Positions 17,638 to 27,465 of a stretch of DNA of 64,000 nucleotides are shown here, piece by piece. The position numbers were made by a program, and so were the translations under genes. This DNA is from SAR202 cluster bacterium bin22 (GTDB lineage: Bacteria > Chloroflexota > Dehalococcoidia > Lucifugimonadales > UBA3495). Positions within the stretch are counted from its first letter, which is position 1; every line of letters begins with the position of its first letter. The notes under the pieces are model-generated. The model saw nothing but the letters and a program-made list of their open reading frames with translations, made no database searches and was not told the DNA's origin. The stretch spans positions 372,001 through 436,000 of the forward strand of contig MPMM01000002.1 of assembly GCA_002238505.1 (NCBI GenBank), in the 5' to 3' direction.

Positions 17638-18678
17638 ATGGGAGAAATACTTGGTATTGGCGCGACTCACTATCCACCTGGCCTGGTTCCCGACGAATAC
17701 AAGCCCTGGCCCCTGACTCGCATGCTCAAGACCAACCGGATTCCTGAGCATATGAAGAACCCTGCCAACTGGCCCGTCGAAATGCAGGCCGAATGGGGCG
17801 ACGACGAGGGCATAACCGCTCACCGTGCCCACCGGGCTCAAGTCTTCGGTGCCTTCAGGAAGCTCCGAGAGGAAATCGACGCCTTCAATCCCGACTTTAT
17901 CCTGCTTTGGGGCGATGACCAGTACGAGAACTTCCGGGAGGATATAATTCCCCCCTTCTGCGTCCTGGCCTACGACCAGATCGACTTTGAGCCTTACTAC
18001 CGCATCGGCGACAGGCCCAACATCTGGGACGAGCCCAAGGATAAAGTGTTTAGCGTACCGGGCCATCAGGCCGCCGGCCGGTACTTGACTCGCCGCCTGA
18101 TTGAGCAGGGCGTGGATATGGCCTATTCCTACAAGCCTTTACACGAAAAGGCCGGCCTGGGCCACGCTTTTGCCAACACCCTGCTGTTCCTGGACCTGGA
18201 CCGGAAGGGCTTCAACTATCCCATATTGCCCATGGCGGTGAACTGCTACGGCAGCAACGTGGTGCGAATGCGCGGTGGGGCCGAAGTCTTCGAAGAGGAA
18301 CTGGACCCACCTTCGCCCACGCCGACTCGCTGTTTTGAGGTAGGCCAGGCCACCGCCCGAGCCCTGATAGACAGCCCCTATCGGGTAGTACTGATGGCTT
18401 CATCCAGTTGGTCTCACGCCTTCCTGACCGAAAAGAACAGCTGGGTTTATCCTGACCTGGAAGCCGACCGGGTGCTCCTCGATGCCCTGCGGAAGGGTGA
18501 ATATGACACTTGGAAGAACTGGACCCTGCACCAGGTGGAAGAGTCGGGCCAGCAGGAAACCCTTAACTGGCAGTGTCTGGTGGGCGCAATGGCCGAACTG
18601 AACCGCCATGCCGACTATCTGGAATGGGCCGAGTGCTGGAGTTTCAACGCCCCCAAGTGCCTGGCCGTGTTCAAATAA
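17638..18678 (+). CDS. LigB-type (type III) extradiol ring-cleavage dioxygenase-like protein
   Basis: 346 residues in the class III extradiol dioxygenase (LigB) superfamily: N-terminal MGEILGIGATHYPPGL with a metal-ligand His, PDFILLWGDDQYENF, PILPMAVNCYG and the late ASSSWSHAFL with a conserved His; these fit a non-heme Fe(II) enzyme. GGAGGA precedes the ATG at 5 nt. The substrate is probably a catechol or a linear analogue; whether the enzyme retains ring-cleavage activity cannot be told. It ends shortly before a hairpin terminator and is convergent with the M16 peptidase gene. Confidence 0.85.
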   Translation: MGEILGIGATHYPPGLVPDEYKPWPLTRMLKTNRIPEHMKNPANWPVEMQAEWGDDEGITAHRAHRAQVFGAFRKLREEIDAFNPDFILLWGDDQYENFREDIIPPFCVLAYDQIDFEPYYRIGDRPNIWDEPKDKVFSVPGHQAAGRYLTRRLIEQGVDMAYSYKPLHEKAGLGHAFANTLLFLDLDRKGFNYPILPMAVNCYGSNVVRMRGGAEVFEEELDPPSPTPTRCFEVGQATARALIDSPYRVVLMASSSWSHAFLTEKNSWVYPDLEADRVLLDALRKGEYDTWKNWTLHQVEESGQQETLNWQCLVGAMAELNRHADYLEWAECWSFNAPKCLAVFK

Positions 18679-18710
18679 CCTGGCAAGCCCCCCGTCAGTA
18701 AGAACAAGTT

Positions 18711-18736
18711 TGGCCGCCCCTTTAAGGGGGCGGCCA
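18711..18736. terminator. Hairpin between convergent genes
   Basis: TGGCCGCCCC and GGGGCGGCCA form a perfect 10-bp stem with a 6-nt loop, 33 bp after the plus-strand stop. T-tracts are weak on both sides, so intrinsic termination is likely but not certain. Confidence 0.6.
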
Positions 18737-18816
18737 TTCTGTGGCAGTGATAATGTTGGAGGACTGTCTCTGTATCCTGCGTTGCCGGAACATTGAGATC
18801 AGGATGGTGATTGACG

Positions 18817-20091
18817 TCAGAAGTTCAGCAGCGCCTGCAAGTCCTTCTCCTTGTTTTGGGGCCCCACAACCGCCAACCGGAGCTTGTTCGGGTCGAGGAG
18901 TCTCTCGGCAACGTTCGCTATATCCTCCGAGGTGACTCGGTCAATCTCTTCGACAGTTTCGTCAATGGTGGAGACCTTGCCCAGCAACAGTTCCTGGGCC
19001 CCCAGCCAGGCGGCTACGGAACGGGTGTCTTCCATCCGCAACAGCAGCCGGCCCTTGGTGAACTCTCGTGACTTGTTTAGTTCCGCGTCGGGCACCGGCT
19101 CCCGCATACCGGCCAGATCGTGTATAACTGCCCGGACTGCCTCCTGAGTCTTGCGGGGCTCGACTCCGCAGTAAACTACCAGCGAACCGCAGTCCCGGAA
19201 ATGGTTCAGGGAACTGGAAACATCGTACGCCAGCCCCTGTTCCTCGCGCAGGTTCAGGAACAGGCGGCTGCTCATGCCGTCTCCCAGCACTCCGTTGAGG
19301 ATGGCCAGCGCGTACCGGTCTGGGTCCGTCAGCGAAATTCCGGGCAGCCCAAGGCAGATATGGGCTTGGTCGGATTGTCGGTCCTCAACCTTGGCGATTG
19401 AACCTATCCCCCTTTCGCCGTAGTAATCAACTGCCGGTTCCCACCGCAGGGACTCCCTGGGCTGCCAGTGTTGGGTAGCCTCGTTGACCATGGCTACAAT
19501 CTCGCCGTGATCAATGTTACCGGCCACGGCAATGGCCGTGTTGGAGGGGTTGTACTGCTGCATCATGTAGTCGCGGACTTGATCAAGGTTTATGTTGTCC
19601 ACCGATTCCAGCGTTCCACCCACATCGCGCCCCATGGCCTGTTCCGGCCAAAGCAACTCGTCGATTAGCAGGTCCACCCGGTGGGACGGATAGTCGTAGG
19701 TCATTCGGAGTTCCTCCTGGATGACCTCCCGTTCCTTCTCCATTTCACCGGGGTCCAGGATAGGATTCAACACCAGGTCCAGCAGCACCGCGAAGGCCTG
19801 GTTGAAATGAAGCCTGGCAACCTTGCACCAGAAGACCGTTACCTCACGGTCGGTGCTGGCGTTCATTATCCCGCCCACCCCTTCAATGGCTTCGCTGACG
19901 TGGCGGGCCGTTGGCCAGCTTTTTGTGCCCTTGAAGGGCAGGTGCTCCAGGAAGTGAGACAGGCCTGCCATCTCATCCGATTCGTAACGTGACCCGGCTC
20001 CAACGCTGATGGTGATGGATACCGACGTTGAATGAGGCATGGCGGAGGTCAGGACCCTCAATTGGTTGTCCAGTACGGTGCGTTGGAACAT
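18817..20091 (-). CDS. M16 family zinc metallopeptidase
   Basis: 424-residue pitrilysin/processing-peptidase-type protein with an N-terminal catalytic domain and a C-terminal domain. The inverted zinc motif HxxEH is present in GLSHFLEH (about 46-50) and the third ligand Glu in the following EREVIQEEL helix. The FKGT that normally follows as HMLFKGT here reads HLPFKGT. The second domain shows GDGMSSRLFLNLREEQGLAYDVSS, the usual R/Y substrate-binding box. An ATG at 20091 follows GAGG at 5 nt (a GTG two codons earlier overlaps it). Probably cytoplasmic; no signal peptide. Function is likely peptide or protein processing. Confidence 0.92.
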   Translation of the reverse strand: MFQRTVLDNQLRVLTSAMPHSTSVSITISVGAGSRYESDEMAGLSHFLEHLPFKGTKSWPTARHVSEAIEGVGGIMNASTDREVTVFWCKVARLHFNQAFAVLLDLVLNPILDPGEMEKEREVIQEELRMTYDYPSHRVDLLIDELLWPEQAMGRDVGGTLESVDNINLDQVRDYMMQQYNPSNTAIAVAGNIDHGEIVAMVNEATQHWQPRESLRWEPAVDYYGERGIGSIAKVEDRQSDQAHICLGLPGISLTDPDRYALAILNGVLGDGMSSRLFLNLREEQGLAYDVSSSLNHFRDCGSLVVYCGVEPRKTQEAVRAVIHDLAGMREPVPDAELNKSREFTKGRLLLRMEDTRSVAAWLGAQELLLGKVSTIDETVEEIDRVTSEDIANVAERLLDPNKLRLAVVGPQNKEKDLQALLNF

Positions 20092-20200
20092 TTCCACCTC
20101 AGTAAAATTACCTTGAAAGAAAAAGGAAGCCTGCTCGATCAGGTCGCTGAGCAGACTTCTGGATTAGCTTGACTGGGATTACCTGAACTACAACGGACAG

Positions 20201-20845
20201 CTATTCGGTTTCCAGCCAGTCTACGTCGCCAAACAGCTCGGGGGAATGGGTCTTGGATGAAAATACCTGATAGCGGCTCCGCGCTTCTCCGATGGATGTA
20301 TCCACCGAACCGTGACCGGCGTAAACTGCTACATCGTCCGGCAGGGTAAGCAGCTTCGAGCTGATGCTGTTCAAAATCTGCTGAAGCAGTTCGGGGCTGC
20401 GGGACTTGCCAGGCCCGCCCGGAAACAGGGTATCTCCGGAGAAAAGGTGCTTGCCTACCAGGAAGCAAGTAGCCCCCTCGGTGTGGCCGGGTGTGAATAT
20501 GGCCTGGACGGTCTGGTTTCCAAAGGTAAGGGTGTCACCGTCGTTCAGGACAGTCTCGGGAGAGCGAGGCAGACCGTCCACGTCGTTTGCGTGAACCGCC
20601 ACCGGCGCTCCGATGGCACCGGTAATTTCATGGAAACCGTTCAGGTGGTCCTGGTGCTTGTGGGTTATCAGGATGGCCTTAATCTGGACATCGCCCACCT
20701 GGTTGATCAGCTTTTCCGGCTCGGCCGGCGTGTCAATAATTATTCCCTCATTGGTATCAGGGCAGACTACGATGTAACCGTTGTTGTCATAGGGGCCCAT
20801 GTTAATCTTGGCTATCTTTACTTCGCCGTCATAATGCAGATCCAT
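20201..20845 (-). CDS. MBL-fold metallohydrolase
   Basis: 214 residues from the ATG that follows GGAGGA at 6 nt. The metallo-beta-lactamase signature THKHQDHLNG (residues 61-70) supplies the HxHxDH set; later ligands are His in FTPGHTEGA and Asp in FSGDTLFPGG, and AGHGS supplies the last His. The overall plan resembles glyoxalase II and related thioester hydrolases. Substrate is unknown. It lies upstream of the M16 peptidase gene on the same strand and could be cotranscribed with it. Confidence 0.9.
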   Translation of the reverse strand: MDLHYDGEVKIAKINMGPYDNNGYIVVCPDTNEGIIIDTPAEPEKLINQVGDVQIKAILITHKHQDHLNGFHEITGAIGAPVAVHANDVDGLPRSPETVLNDGDTLTFGNQTVQAIFTPGHTEGATCFLVGKHLFSGDTLFPGGPGKSRSPELLQQILNSISSKLLTLPDDVAVYAGHGSVDTSIGEARSRYQVFSSKTHSPELFGDVDWLETE

Positions 20846-21165
20846 AGCGCTTCCTCCGAGAAAGTCGGGGTTCAATTCGTGGCTATTCTACCAAATGGCG
20901 AAAGGGGTTACTAGCGACTTCCAGGATGCAGTAGGGTTCTCTATTGAGTGGTCCACCCGTAGGTGCAGTTCGTGAACCGCCCCCGCCCTGAACCCTTATT
21001 GATATTCCGCCGGCCTGTCACCTGAATTGGTAACCTGCCAACAGTGTTCAGCCCTGCCTGGATCCTCATCGCAATCAGATGTTGGGCAGTCACACGGACT
21101 GCCCAACCAAATTCGTTACCGTTAGGGTCGTACTGCCCCCGAAAATCGCAGACGGCTTAGGAGGC
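20846..21165. other. Intergenic stretch with one hairpin
   Basis: About 320 bp between the 3' end of an aldehyde dehydrogenase gene and the start of the MBL gene, both on the minus strand. It holds the 11-bp hairpin at 21081-21107 and otherwise nothing I can name. Confidence 0.5.
21081..21107 (-). terminator. Hairpin after the second aldehyde dehydrogenase gene
   Basis: GTTGGGCAGTC and GACTGCCCAAC pair perfectly over 11 bp with a 5-nt loop, 58 bp past the minus-strand stop at 21166. There is no clear T-tract on the minus exit, so it is a likely but imperfect terminator. Confidence 0.5.
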
Positions 21166-22677
21166 CTAATTCAGCCGTTGGCCCGGGCCGCTATTGGCAT
21201 ACCAGTCAAAGCCCTGGGGTTCTACGCGGACACAAACGTACTTGGGAGCGGTGTACTCGTTAATGAACTCGAAGCTGCCTTCCCGCCCATAGCCACTGTC
21301 CTTGAATCCCCCCCAGGGGATACCGGGATGCAGGCGATGGTGGTCGTTAATCCAGACGATTCCCGCTTCCACTTCACCGGCCACCCTGTGAGCGCGGGCC
21401 ACATCCCTTGTCCAGATTGAGCAACCCAGTCCGTAGGGAATGTCATTGGCTATCGCTACAGCCTCTTCCTCGGTATCGAAGGGAATTACGCACACTACGG
21501 GCCCGAAAATTTCTTCCTGTGCGACTTTCATCCTCGGACTTACGTCGGCCAGAACAGTCGGTTCGATGAAGTAGCCGTTGGCGTACTGGCTTCCCTCGGG
21601 ATGTTTGCCTCCGTGGGCAACCCGTGCTCCTTCTTCCCGCGCCCCGTTAACGTAACTGAGGATGCGGTCATAGGACGGCCTGGAGACGACCGGTCCCATC
21701 TGGGTATCGAATTCGGTGGGATCTCCAATGCGAATGCTTGCCACCTTCGCCGACAACTGTTCCACGAACTGGTCATATATGGAACGGTGAACCACGGCCC
21801 GTGAGCCCTGAATGCAGGTTTGGCCGGAAGCCACAAAGGACGCGAAAGCGCAGCCGTTAACTGCGTCGTCCAGGTTGGAGTCGGGAAATACAATGACCGG
21901 CGCCTTGCCCCCAAGCTCTGCCTGGAAAGGCGTGAGGTTGCGGCCCACTACTTCGCCAACTGCGCGCCCGGTCTCTGTACCACCGGTCAGGTCCAGCTTG
22001 CCCAGCCGTCGATCTGCGGCCAGGGCCTTGCCGGCAGTGGGGCCGAAACCGTTTACGATGTTCAAAACTCCGGGTGGCAATCCCGCTTCCAGTGCGATAT
22101 TTCCGATTTCCGTGGGAGTCAAGGGGGCCCATTCGGAGGGCTTCAGTACTACAACGCAACCCGCTGCCAAGGCCGGCGCCAGCTTCTTGGAAGCGATCAT
22201 CATTGGGTGGTTCCAGGGCGTCAACTGACCAACCACGCCCAGGGGGATGCGAACAGTGTAGTTCAAGTGGCCCCGGTCCGTGGGGACGGTGGAACCCTGG
22301 ATCTTGTCGCAGAATCCCGCAAAGTAACGAAAGTAGCTGGCCACCACCAGCATTTGGGAAGAGGTCTCGGATATAGGCCGGCCGTTGGATATGGACTCCA
22401 TCCGACCCAACTCCATTCGCCGCTCCTCTACGATGTCGGCAATTCGCCAAAGGATTTTGCCGCGTTCCGAGTCGGGCATGGTTGACCAGGGGCCGTGCTT
22501 GAAAGCTCTTTCGCCGCTGGCAACGGCCTCTGCTACGTCCCTCTCGTTGGCATTGGCCATTCGGGCTACCGTCTCGCCGGTAGCCGGATTCTCCACGTCA
22601 AAGTAATCGCCGCTGCCGGAGGGTTTCCACTCTCCGTCAATCAACAAGTCATACTGAAGGGTCTTGGTTTGGGTCAT
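21166..22677 (-). CDS. Aldehyde dehydrogenase family protein
   Basis: 503-residue NAD(P)-dependent aldehyde dehydrogenase. Motifs include LTPWNHPMMIASKKLAPAL, LKPSEWAPLTP, LTGGTETGRAV, the general base in FQAELGGKAPV, the catalytic Cys in ASGQTCIQGS and EEIFGPVVCV; the C-terminal WGGFKDSGYGREG is standard. It differs clearly from the other enzyme at 9767-11263 (GQTC against GQRC), so the two are not a recent duplication. The closest style is that of betaine- or hydroxymuconic-semialdehyde dehydrogenases; the substrate is not decided by sequence. Confidence 0.92.
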   Translation of the reverse strand: MTQTKTLQYDLLIDGEWKPSGSGDYFDVENPATGETVARMANANERDVAEAVASGERAFKHGPWSTMPDSERGKILWRIADIVEERRMELGRMESISNGRPISETSSQMLVVASYFRYFAGFCDKIQGSTVPTDRGHLNYTVRIPLGVVGQLTPWNHPMMIASKKLAPALAAGCVVVLKPSEWAPLTPTEIGNIALEAGLPPGVLNIVNGFGPTAGKALAADRRLGKLDLTGGTETGRAVGEVVGRNLTPFQAELGGKAPVIVFPDSNLDDAVNGCAFASFVASGQTCIQGSRAVVHRSIYDQFVEQLSAKVASIRIGDPTEFDTQMGPVVSRPSYDRILSYVNGAREEGARVAHGGKHPEGSQYANGYFIEPTVLADVSPRMKVAQEEIFGPVVCVIPFDTEEEAVAIANDIPYGLGCSIWTRDVARAHRVAGEVEAGIVWINDHHRLHPGIPWGGFKDSGYGREGSFEFINEYTAPKYVCVRVEPQGFDWYANSGPGQRLN

Positions 22678-22777
22678 ACAATAGTTCCTTTCGCCGCTTT
22701 CAATTGTGTCGCCCAGACGGAAACCGCAGGTAATTCACCGGTCAGACGACCTGTGGAGGCCATCAAAAGTTTCTGCG

Positions 22778-25700
22778 CTAGTCGTCGCCTACGCCCACTG
22801 GTTCTTTAGCCCGCGGCCTGGTTGTCTTCTTTGCAGCCTTCTTTCTGGGTTTCACCGGCGTTTCCTCTTCTATATCCACTGGAGCAACGGGCGCTGGCTC
22901 CACCACCAACGGGGCTCTTCCATTGGCTTCCAGTAGTGGCTTCAGGAATCGGCCGGTGTGAGAGTCGGGATGCTGGGCCAGTTGCTCGGGAGTTCCTGTA
23001 GCAATTAACTCGCCACCCCGGTCCCCGGCGCCGGGGCCCAGGTCAATAATCCAGTCGGCGTTCTTAATCAGGTCCAGATTGTGCTCGATTAGCACTATTG
23101 TGTTCCGGTTGTCCACCAGGCGGTGCAGCACTCGCAGCAGCGCCGCGCAGTCTTCGAAGGACAGGCCGGTGGTGGGCTCATCCATCAGGTAAAGCGTCTT
23201 TCCGGTGGCCCGCTTGGCTAGTTCTGTGGCCAGTTTTACCCGCTGAGCCTCCCCTCCGGACAGGGTAGTGGCGGGTTGCCCCAATCTAATATATCCAAGT
23301 CCCACATCCCGCAGGGTTTCCAGCTTCGGCCGGATACGCGGGAAGTTGTAGAAGAAATCCAGGGCCTGTTCTACTGTCATTTCCAGAACGTCGGCGATGC
23401 TCTTGTCACGGAGGGTGACTTCCATCGCCTCCCGGTTGTAGCGGCGGCCGTGACAGATCTCGCAGGGCACGGTAACGTCAGGCAGGAATTGCATCTCTAT
23501 CTGGTTGTAGCCTTCGCCCTGGCAGGCTTCGCAACGGCCACCCTTGACGTTGAATGAGAATCGTCCAGGCTTGTAACCCCGTACCCTCGCCTCAGGCAGG
23601 GAGGCAAACAGTTCCCGAATGGGCGTGAAGGCCCCGGTATAGGTGGCAGGATTGCTTCGAGGTGTTCGGCCGATGGGCGACTGGTCGATGTTGACGACCT
23701 TGTCAATGTTTTCCATGCCGGTAACATCGTCATGGTCACCGGGGTAATCGCGAGCCTTGTTGATTTCCTGGGCCAGCCGCTTGTAGAGAATGTCGTAGGT
23801 CAGAGTGCTCTTGCCGGAACCCGACACTCCGGTAACGCAGGTCAACATACCCAGCGGTATGGAGACGTCCACGTCCTTGAGGTTGTTCTCCCTGGCCCCA
23901 GTTACGTTGATGTGCAGGCCGTTGCCGGACCGTCTGCTTTCGGGAAAAGGAATTTCCCTGGCCCCGCTAAGGTACTGGCCGGTCAGCGAGCCTCCGTTAT
24001 TCATGACCTCGTCAATATTTCCCGTAGCAACAATGTGGCCCCCGTGCTCTCCCGCACCGGGCCCCAGGTCAACTATAAAATCTGCGGCACGCATCATCGC
24101 TTCGTCATGTTCGACCACAATGACCGTATTGCCCATATCCCGAAGGCTGGTAAGAGTATTTATCAGCCGGTGGTCATCGTGTGGATGCAGCCCAACCGTG
24201 GGTTCGTCGCAAACATAAAGGACTCCCGTCAATCCGGAACCGATCTGGGTGGCCAGTCTTACCCGCTGGGCTTCTCCGCCGGAGAGAGTACGGGCCGTAC
24301 GGCTCATAGTCACGTAGTCCAGCCCGATGCCGTCAAGAAACCTGAGCCTGCCGTCTATTTCCTTTAGGATCTGGTTGGCGATTGACTTGTCGCGGCCGGA
24401 AAGGACTTCCCCGAGGCGCTTGCCCTTTGTGTCTGGGTCAATGGCGCGAACCCATTCCACGCCCTGGGCGATGTTCATCGCGGTGACATCCATAATGCTC
24501 AGGCCGCATACCTTCACTCCCAGCGCCTCCGGCTTCAGGCGTTGACCCTTGCAGGCCTGGCAGGGACGGGCAGTCATGTACCTCTCGATTTCTTGCCGGG
24601 TGTGGTCCGAGTCCGTCTCTCGATAACGCCGTTCCAGGTTTGGGATTACTCCCTCGAAGCGGGTCTCCCAACTGTAAGTGCGGCCGTTGTGAGTGCGGTG
24701 CCGGACAGTAATCTTTTTGCCCTTGACCCCGTAGAGGATGACCTTCAAATGTTCCTCATCCAGGTCCTTTACCGGCATCTGGGGGGAGAAGTCGTGGGTG
24801 CGGGCCACAGACTCCATCATGCTCATATACCAGCCAGACGATGCTCCCGTTCGGTTCCAGGCCACCACTGCCCCTTCCAGCAGTGACAAGTTCCGGTTGG
24901 GAATTACCAGGTTGGGATCAACTTCCAGCTTGAAGCCCAGGCCGGTGCACTGGGAACAGGCGCCGTGGGGACTATTAAAGCTGAAAGTCCGGGGTTCAAT
25001 TTCTGGCAGGCTGGTGCCGCAACGGACGCAGGCAAATTGTTCGGAGAAAACCAGCTCTTCTTCCTTGGCCCCCTCTTCCCGTGGCTGCCTTAAGACCTGC
25101 AGCACTCCTTCACCTTCTCGCAGGGCCGTCTCTACAGATTCGGAAACCCGGCTCAACTCAGTGTCGGGCCTGACAATGATGCGGTCCACCACCAGTTCTA
25201 TGTAGTGCCACTTCTGCTTGTCCAGGTTAAGGTTGTCGGTCTCGTCCAGCATCAAAATTTCGCCATTCACGCGAATGCGAACAAAGCCTGCCCTGCGCGC
25301 GGCTTCAAATACGTCCTTGTGTTCGCCCTTCTTGCGGCGTACCTTGGGCGCCAGCAGGGTAATCCGGCTCTCTTCCGGCAGTGACAGAATGGCGTCCACA
25401 ATCTGCTGAATGGTCTGCCGCTCTACAGGCCGGCCGCACTTGGGGCAGTGAGGTTTACCCACGCGGGCGAAAAGCAGGCGCAAGTAGTCGTAAATCTCGG
25501 TAACGGTTCCCACGGTGGAGCGGGGGTTGTGAGAGACGCCTTTCTGGTCAATGGATATTGCGGGGGAAAGGCCTTCGATGTAGTCCACGTCGGGCTTGTC
25601 CATGCGGCCCAGAAACTGGCGGGCGTAGGCGGACAGGGACTCCACGTACCGGCGCTGTCCCTCGGCATAGATGGTGTCGAATGCCAGGGAGCTTTTGCCG

Positions 25701-25810
25701 GAACCGGAGACACCGGTGATAACTACCAGCTTATCCCGGGGGATGGTCACTTCAATGTTCTTGAGGTTATGCTCCCGAGCGCCTTTTACGTGGATAAAGT
25801 CCTGAGGCAT
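22778..25810 (-). CDS. uvrA: Excinuclease ABC subunit A
   Basis: DNA damage recognition ATPase of nucleotide excision repair. 1010 residues, somewhat longer than the usual ~940-970. Present are the two ABC modules with Walker A ([14 protein letters not shown] and [13 protein letters not shown]), two LSGGEAQRV signatures, and zinc-finger Cys pairs ([33 protein letters not shown]). The extra length is a C-terminal tail of about 50 residues that is first acidic and Pro-rich and then Lys/Arg-rich ([16 protein letters not shown]), probably disordered. No uvrB or uvrC is in the window. Confidence 0.97.
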   Translation of the reverse strand: MPQDFIHVKGAREHNLKNIEVTIPRDKLVVITGVSGSGKSSLAFDTIYAEGQRRYVESLSAYARQFLGRMDKPDVDYIEGLSPAISIDQKGVSHNPRSTVGTVTEIYDYLRLLFARVGKPHCPKCGRPVERQTIQQIVDAILSLPEESRITLLAPKVRRKKGEHKDVFEAARRAGFVRIRVNGEILMLDETDNLNLDKQKWHYIELVVDRIIVRPDTELSRVSESVETALREGEGVLQVLRQPREEGAKEEELVFSEQFACVRCGTSLPEIEPRTFSFNSPHGACSQCTGLGFKLEVDPNLVIPNRNLSLLEGAVVAWNRTGASSGWYMSMMESVARTHDFSPQMPVKDLDEEHLKVILYGVKGKKITVRHRTHNGRTYSWETRFEGVIPNLERRYRETDSDHTRQEIERYMTARPCQACKGQRLKPEALGVKVCGLSIMDVTAMNIAQGVEWVRAIDPDTKGKRLGEVLSGRDKSIANQILKEIDGRLRFLDGIGLDYVTMSRTARTLSGGEAQRVRLATQIGSGLTGVLYVCDEPTVGLHPHDDHRLINTLTSLRDMGNTVIVVEHDEAMMRAADFIVDLGPGAGEHGGHIVATGNIDEVMNNGGSLTGQYLSGAREIPFPESRRSGNGLHINVTGARENNLKDVDVSIPLGMLTCVTGVSGSGKSTLTYDILYKRLAQEINKARDYPGDHDDVTGMENIDKVVNIDQSPIGRTPRSNPATYTGAFTPIRELFASLPEARVRGYKPGRFSFNVKGGRCEACQGEGYNQIEMQFLPDVTVPCEICHGRRYNREAMEVTLRDKSIADVLEMTVEQALDFFYNFPRIRPKLETLRDVGLGYIRLGQPATTLSGGEAQRVKLATELAKRATGKTLYLMDEPTTGLSFEDCAALLRVLHRLVDNRNTIVLIEHNLDLIKNADWIIDLGPGAGDRGGELIATGTPEQLAQHPDSHTGRFLKPLLEANGRAPLVVEPAPVAPVDIEEETPVKPRKKAAKKTTRPRAKEPVGVGDD

Positions 25811-26030
25811 AGGCCAACATCCTGTGGGAAAAAGTCAATGCCGATTTTAACATTCAGGGGTTGCTATTGCACGGAAGGGGGGAATGGAGAGAGTCTGGAC
25901 TGACCGTAGTAGTCGGTTTGGCTTGGCCGCCAGGTCCTTGAATTGACGTCCCTGGCCAAGCCTGTCCACTCCAGCTTATGAAGTTCAAAGGCCGGGGTCT
26001 GCCGAAGAAGTCAAGGATCTAGCGGTGCCC

Positions 26031-26819
26031 TTAACCGGATATGGCCGCGAGTTCCCTCTCTTCGACCTGATCTTTGCTTTGTTCGGCATACGAGGATTCC
26101 AGCCTGCGGTTTCTAACCCGGAATCCAGCCATCTCCATGTCCTGGTTTGCCAGAAGAATCCTGAGGTCTCGGCGCGCCTTCCTGATCTTTCGGATTTCGC
26201 TGGTTACAGTCCAGGCCGCTATTGCAGGTCCCAGCAGCAGCCCAACACCGGAAATGCCAGCTAAGGCAGCTCGGGCAGCCGTGGAAGCGGCGACGGACCC
26301 GCCAGTTGACGAGGCGCCTCCCCCAAACATCAACAGTCGCGGGGCATAGGGAACTATCCGAGCGCCCACCGGCTGTATAACTCGCAACCCAACAGGCTGT
26401 ACCACGCGCAATATGCTGGCGGACGTGGTCTTCCACACCACGCCGCTGACTGCGCTGAAGGAATGGCGGCTGATAATTACCCTGGCAGATCCGGTTGACC
26501 CCTGGGTAAGGGTGGTCTTTTCCTTGCGCCGAATGAGCCTTTTCCACCGAGACTGACGGGTCCCTTCAACGGCTTCTTCCTCAGGCTCAGGTGGCAACAG
26601 GGACGACGGTAATTCCGGAGCTTCCAGGCCAAGCTGTCTGCAGAGGTAATTCTGGCGCAGGTAATACTCGGTGAGCAAATGGCGATGACGTTCTTTTGCG
26701 TCCGCTAACCGAGTCCTCAGGTCGTTCAGTTCCTTCCGGGACTTCAGCTTGCCCACCATCTGGGCGGCGGCTGAACCTACAGTGATGGCAATTGGAATTG
26801 CGAGCAGGGGTAGTGGCAT
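26031..26819 (-). CDS. Hypothetical protein with coiled coil and hydrophobic segments
   Basis: Not recognised; 262 residues. A short hydrophobic N-terminus (PLPLLAIPIAITVGSAAA) is followed by a charged, probably coiled-coil region (RKELNDLRTRLADAKERHRHLLTEY), a basic linker, a Gly/Ser/Ala-rich hydrophobic segment (about 165-205, ISGVGLLLGPAIAAW) and a second basic helix (EIRKIRKARRDLRILLA). This suggests a membrane-associated protein. The ATG is only 5 bp after the stop of the biotin carrier gene, with AGAGGA before it, so the two are cotranscribed and probably translated together. Confidence 0.65.
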   Translation of the reverse strand: MPLPLLAIPIAITVGSAAAQMVGKLKSRKELNDLRTRLADAKERHRHLLTEYYLRQNYLCRQLGLEAPELPSSLLPPEPEEEAVEGTRQSRWKRLIRRKEKTTLTQGSTGSARVIISRHSFSAVSGVVWKTTSASILRVVQPVGLRVIQPVGARIVPYAPRLLMFGGGASSTGGSVAASTAARAALAGISGVGLLLGPAIAAWTVTSEIRKIRKARRDLRILLANQDMEMAGFRVRNRRLESSYAEQSKDQVEERELAAISG

Positions 26820-26824
26820 GTCCT

Positions 26825-27271
26825 CTATTCCAGCTCTATCAGGGCATCGTTGGCGCCCACGGAGTCCATGGGCTGAACGTATATATCCTTAACTACGCCG
26901 TCCTGGGCGGCGCGGATGCTCTGCTCCATCTTCATGGCTTCCACGACACATACTTCGTCGCCCGCGGCAACCCGGTCACCCAGTCGCACGCGAATGGCAA
27001 TTACTCGTCCCGGCATAGGGGCGCGCAGGATCTTGTCTGATGGGTCGAAGGTCGATGGAGCCCCGCCTACCCTGGGCAGCGCGGGAGGGGCAATCCGGCT
27101 GGGAGGACGTCTTCCCCTTCTGCTGGGAGGTTGGGGCGACTCAGACAGGGGCGCCTCTGCATCAACGTAGTAGGTTTGCCCGTCCACGTTTACTTCCACC
27201 GGTGAGCGGGTCACGTCACCCACTTCTACGGTGAACCACTGGTCTCCTACTCTGAGCCGATAGGTGGGCAC
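26825..27271 (-). CDS. Biotin/lipoyl carrier protein (acyl-CoA carboxylase type)
   Basis: 148 residues. The C-terminal ~70 form a biotinyl domain with PMPGRVIAIRVRLGDRV and the biotin-accepting Lys in VVEAMKMEQ; the family-wide VEAMKM is intact. An N-terminal beta domain (YRLRVGDQWFTVEV, VNVDGQTYYVDA) and a Pro/Arg-rich linker precede it, as in gamma/BCCP subunits of acetyl-, propionyl- or methylmalonyl-CoA carboxylases or decarboxylases. The start is GTG at 27271. No carboxylase or transcarboxylase subunit lies nearby, so its partners are elsewhere. Confidence 0.88.
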   Translation of the reverse strand: MPTYRLRVGDQWFTVEVGDVTRSPVEVNVDGQTYYVDAEAPLSESPQPPSRRGRRPPSRIAPPALPRVGGAPSTFDPSDKILRAPMPGRVIAIRVRLGDRVAAGDEVCVVEAMKMEQSIRAAQDGVVKDIYVQPMDSVGANDALIELE

Positions 27272-27465
27272 GTGCTAGCCTGCTTCCTTCGGTTGCAACG
27301 GCCTCGCGAATGTGGAAATGTTGCCAGGGCCGTACCTGAAAAACAGTGTAGCGTAACACTCTGGGCTTTGCAAAAACTGTTGCCCGTCGGGATTGAACAG
27401 GTTTGGTCGAATGGGAATACAGAGTGGAAGAATTATTGCACTCCATGTCCTTAAGGCAGCTTCGG

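Noticed and set aside
17197-18066. Minus-strand frame of 289 codons between the ACT gene and the LigB-type gene
   Set aside because: Its larger part is antisense to the LigB-type gene, and the intergenic portion shows no protein-like conservation.
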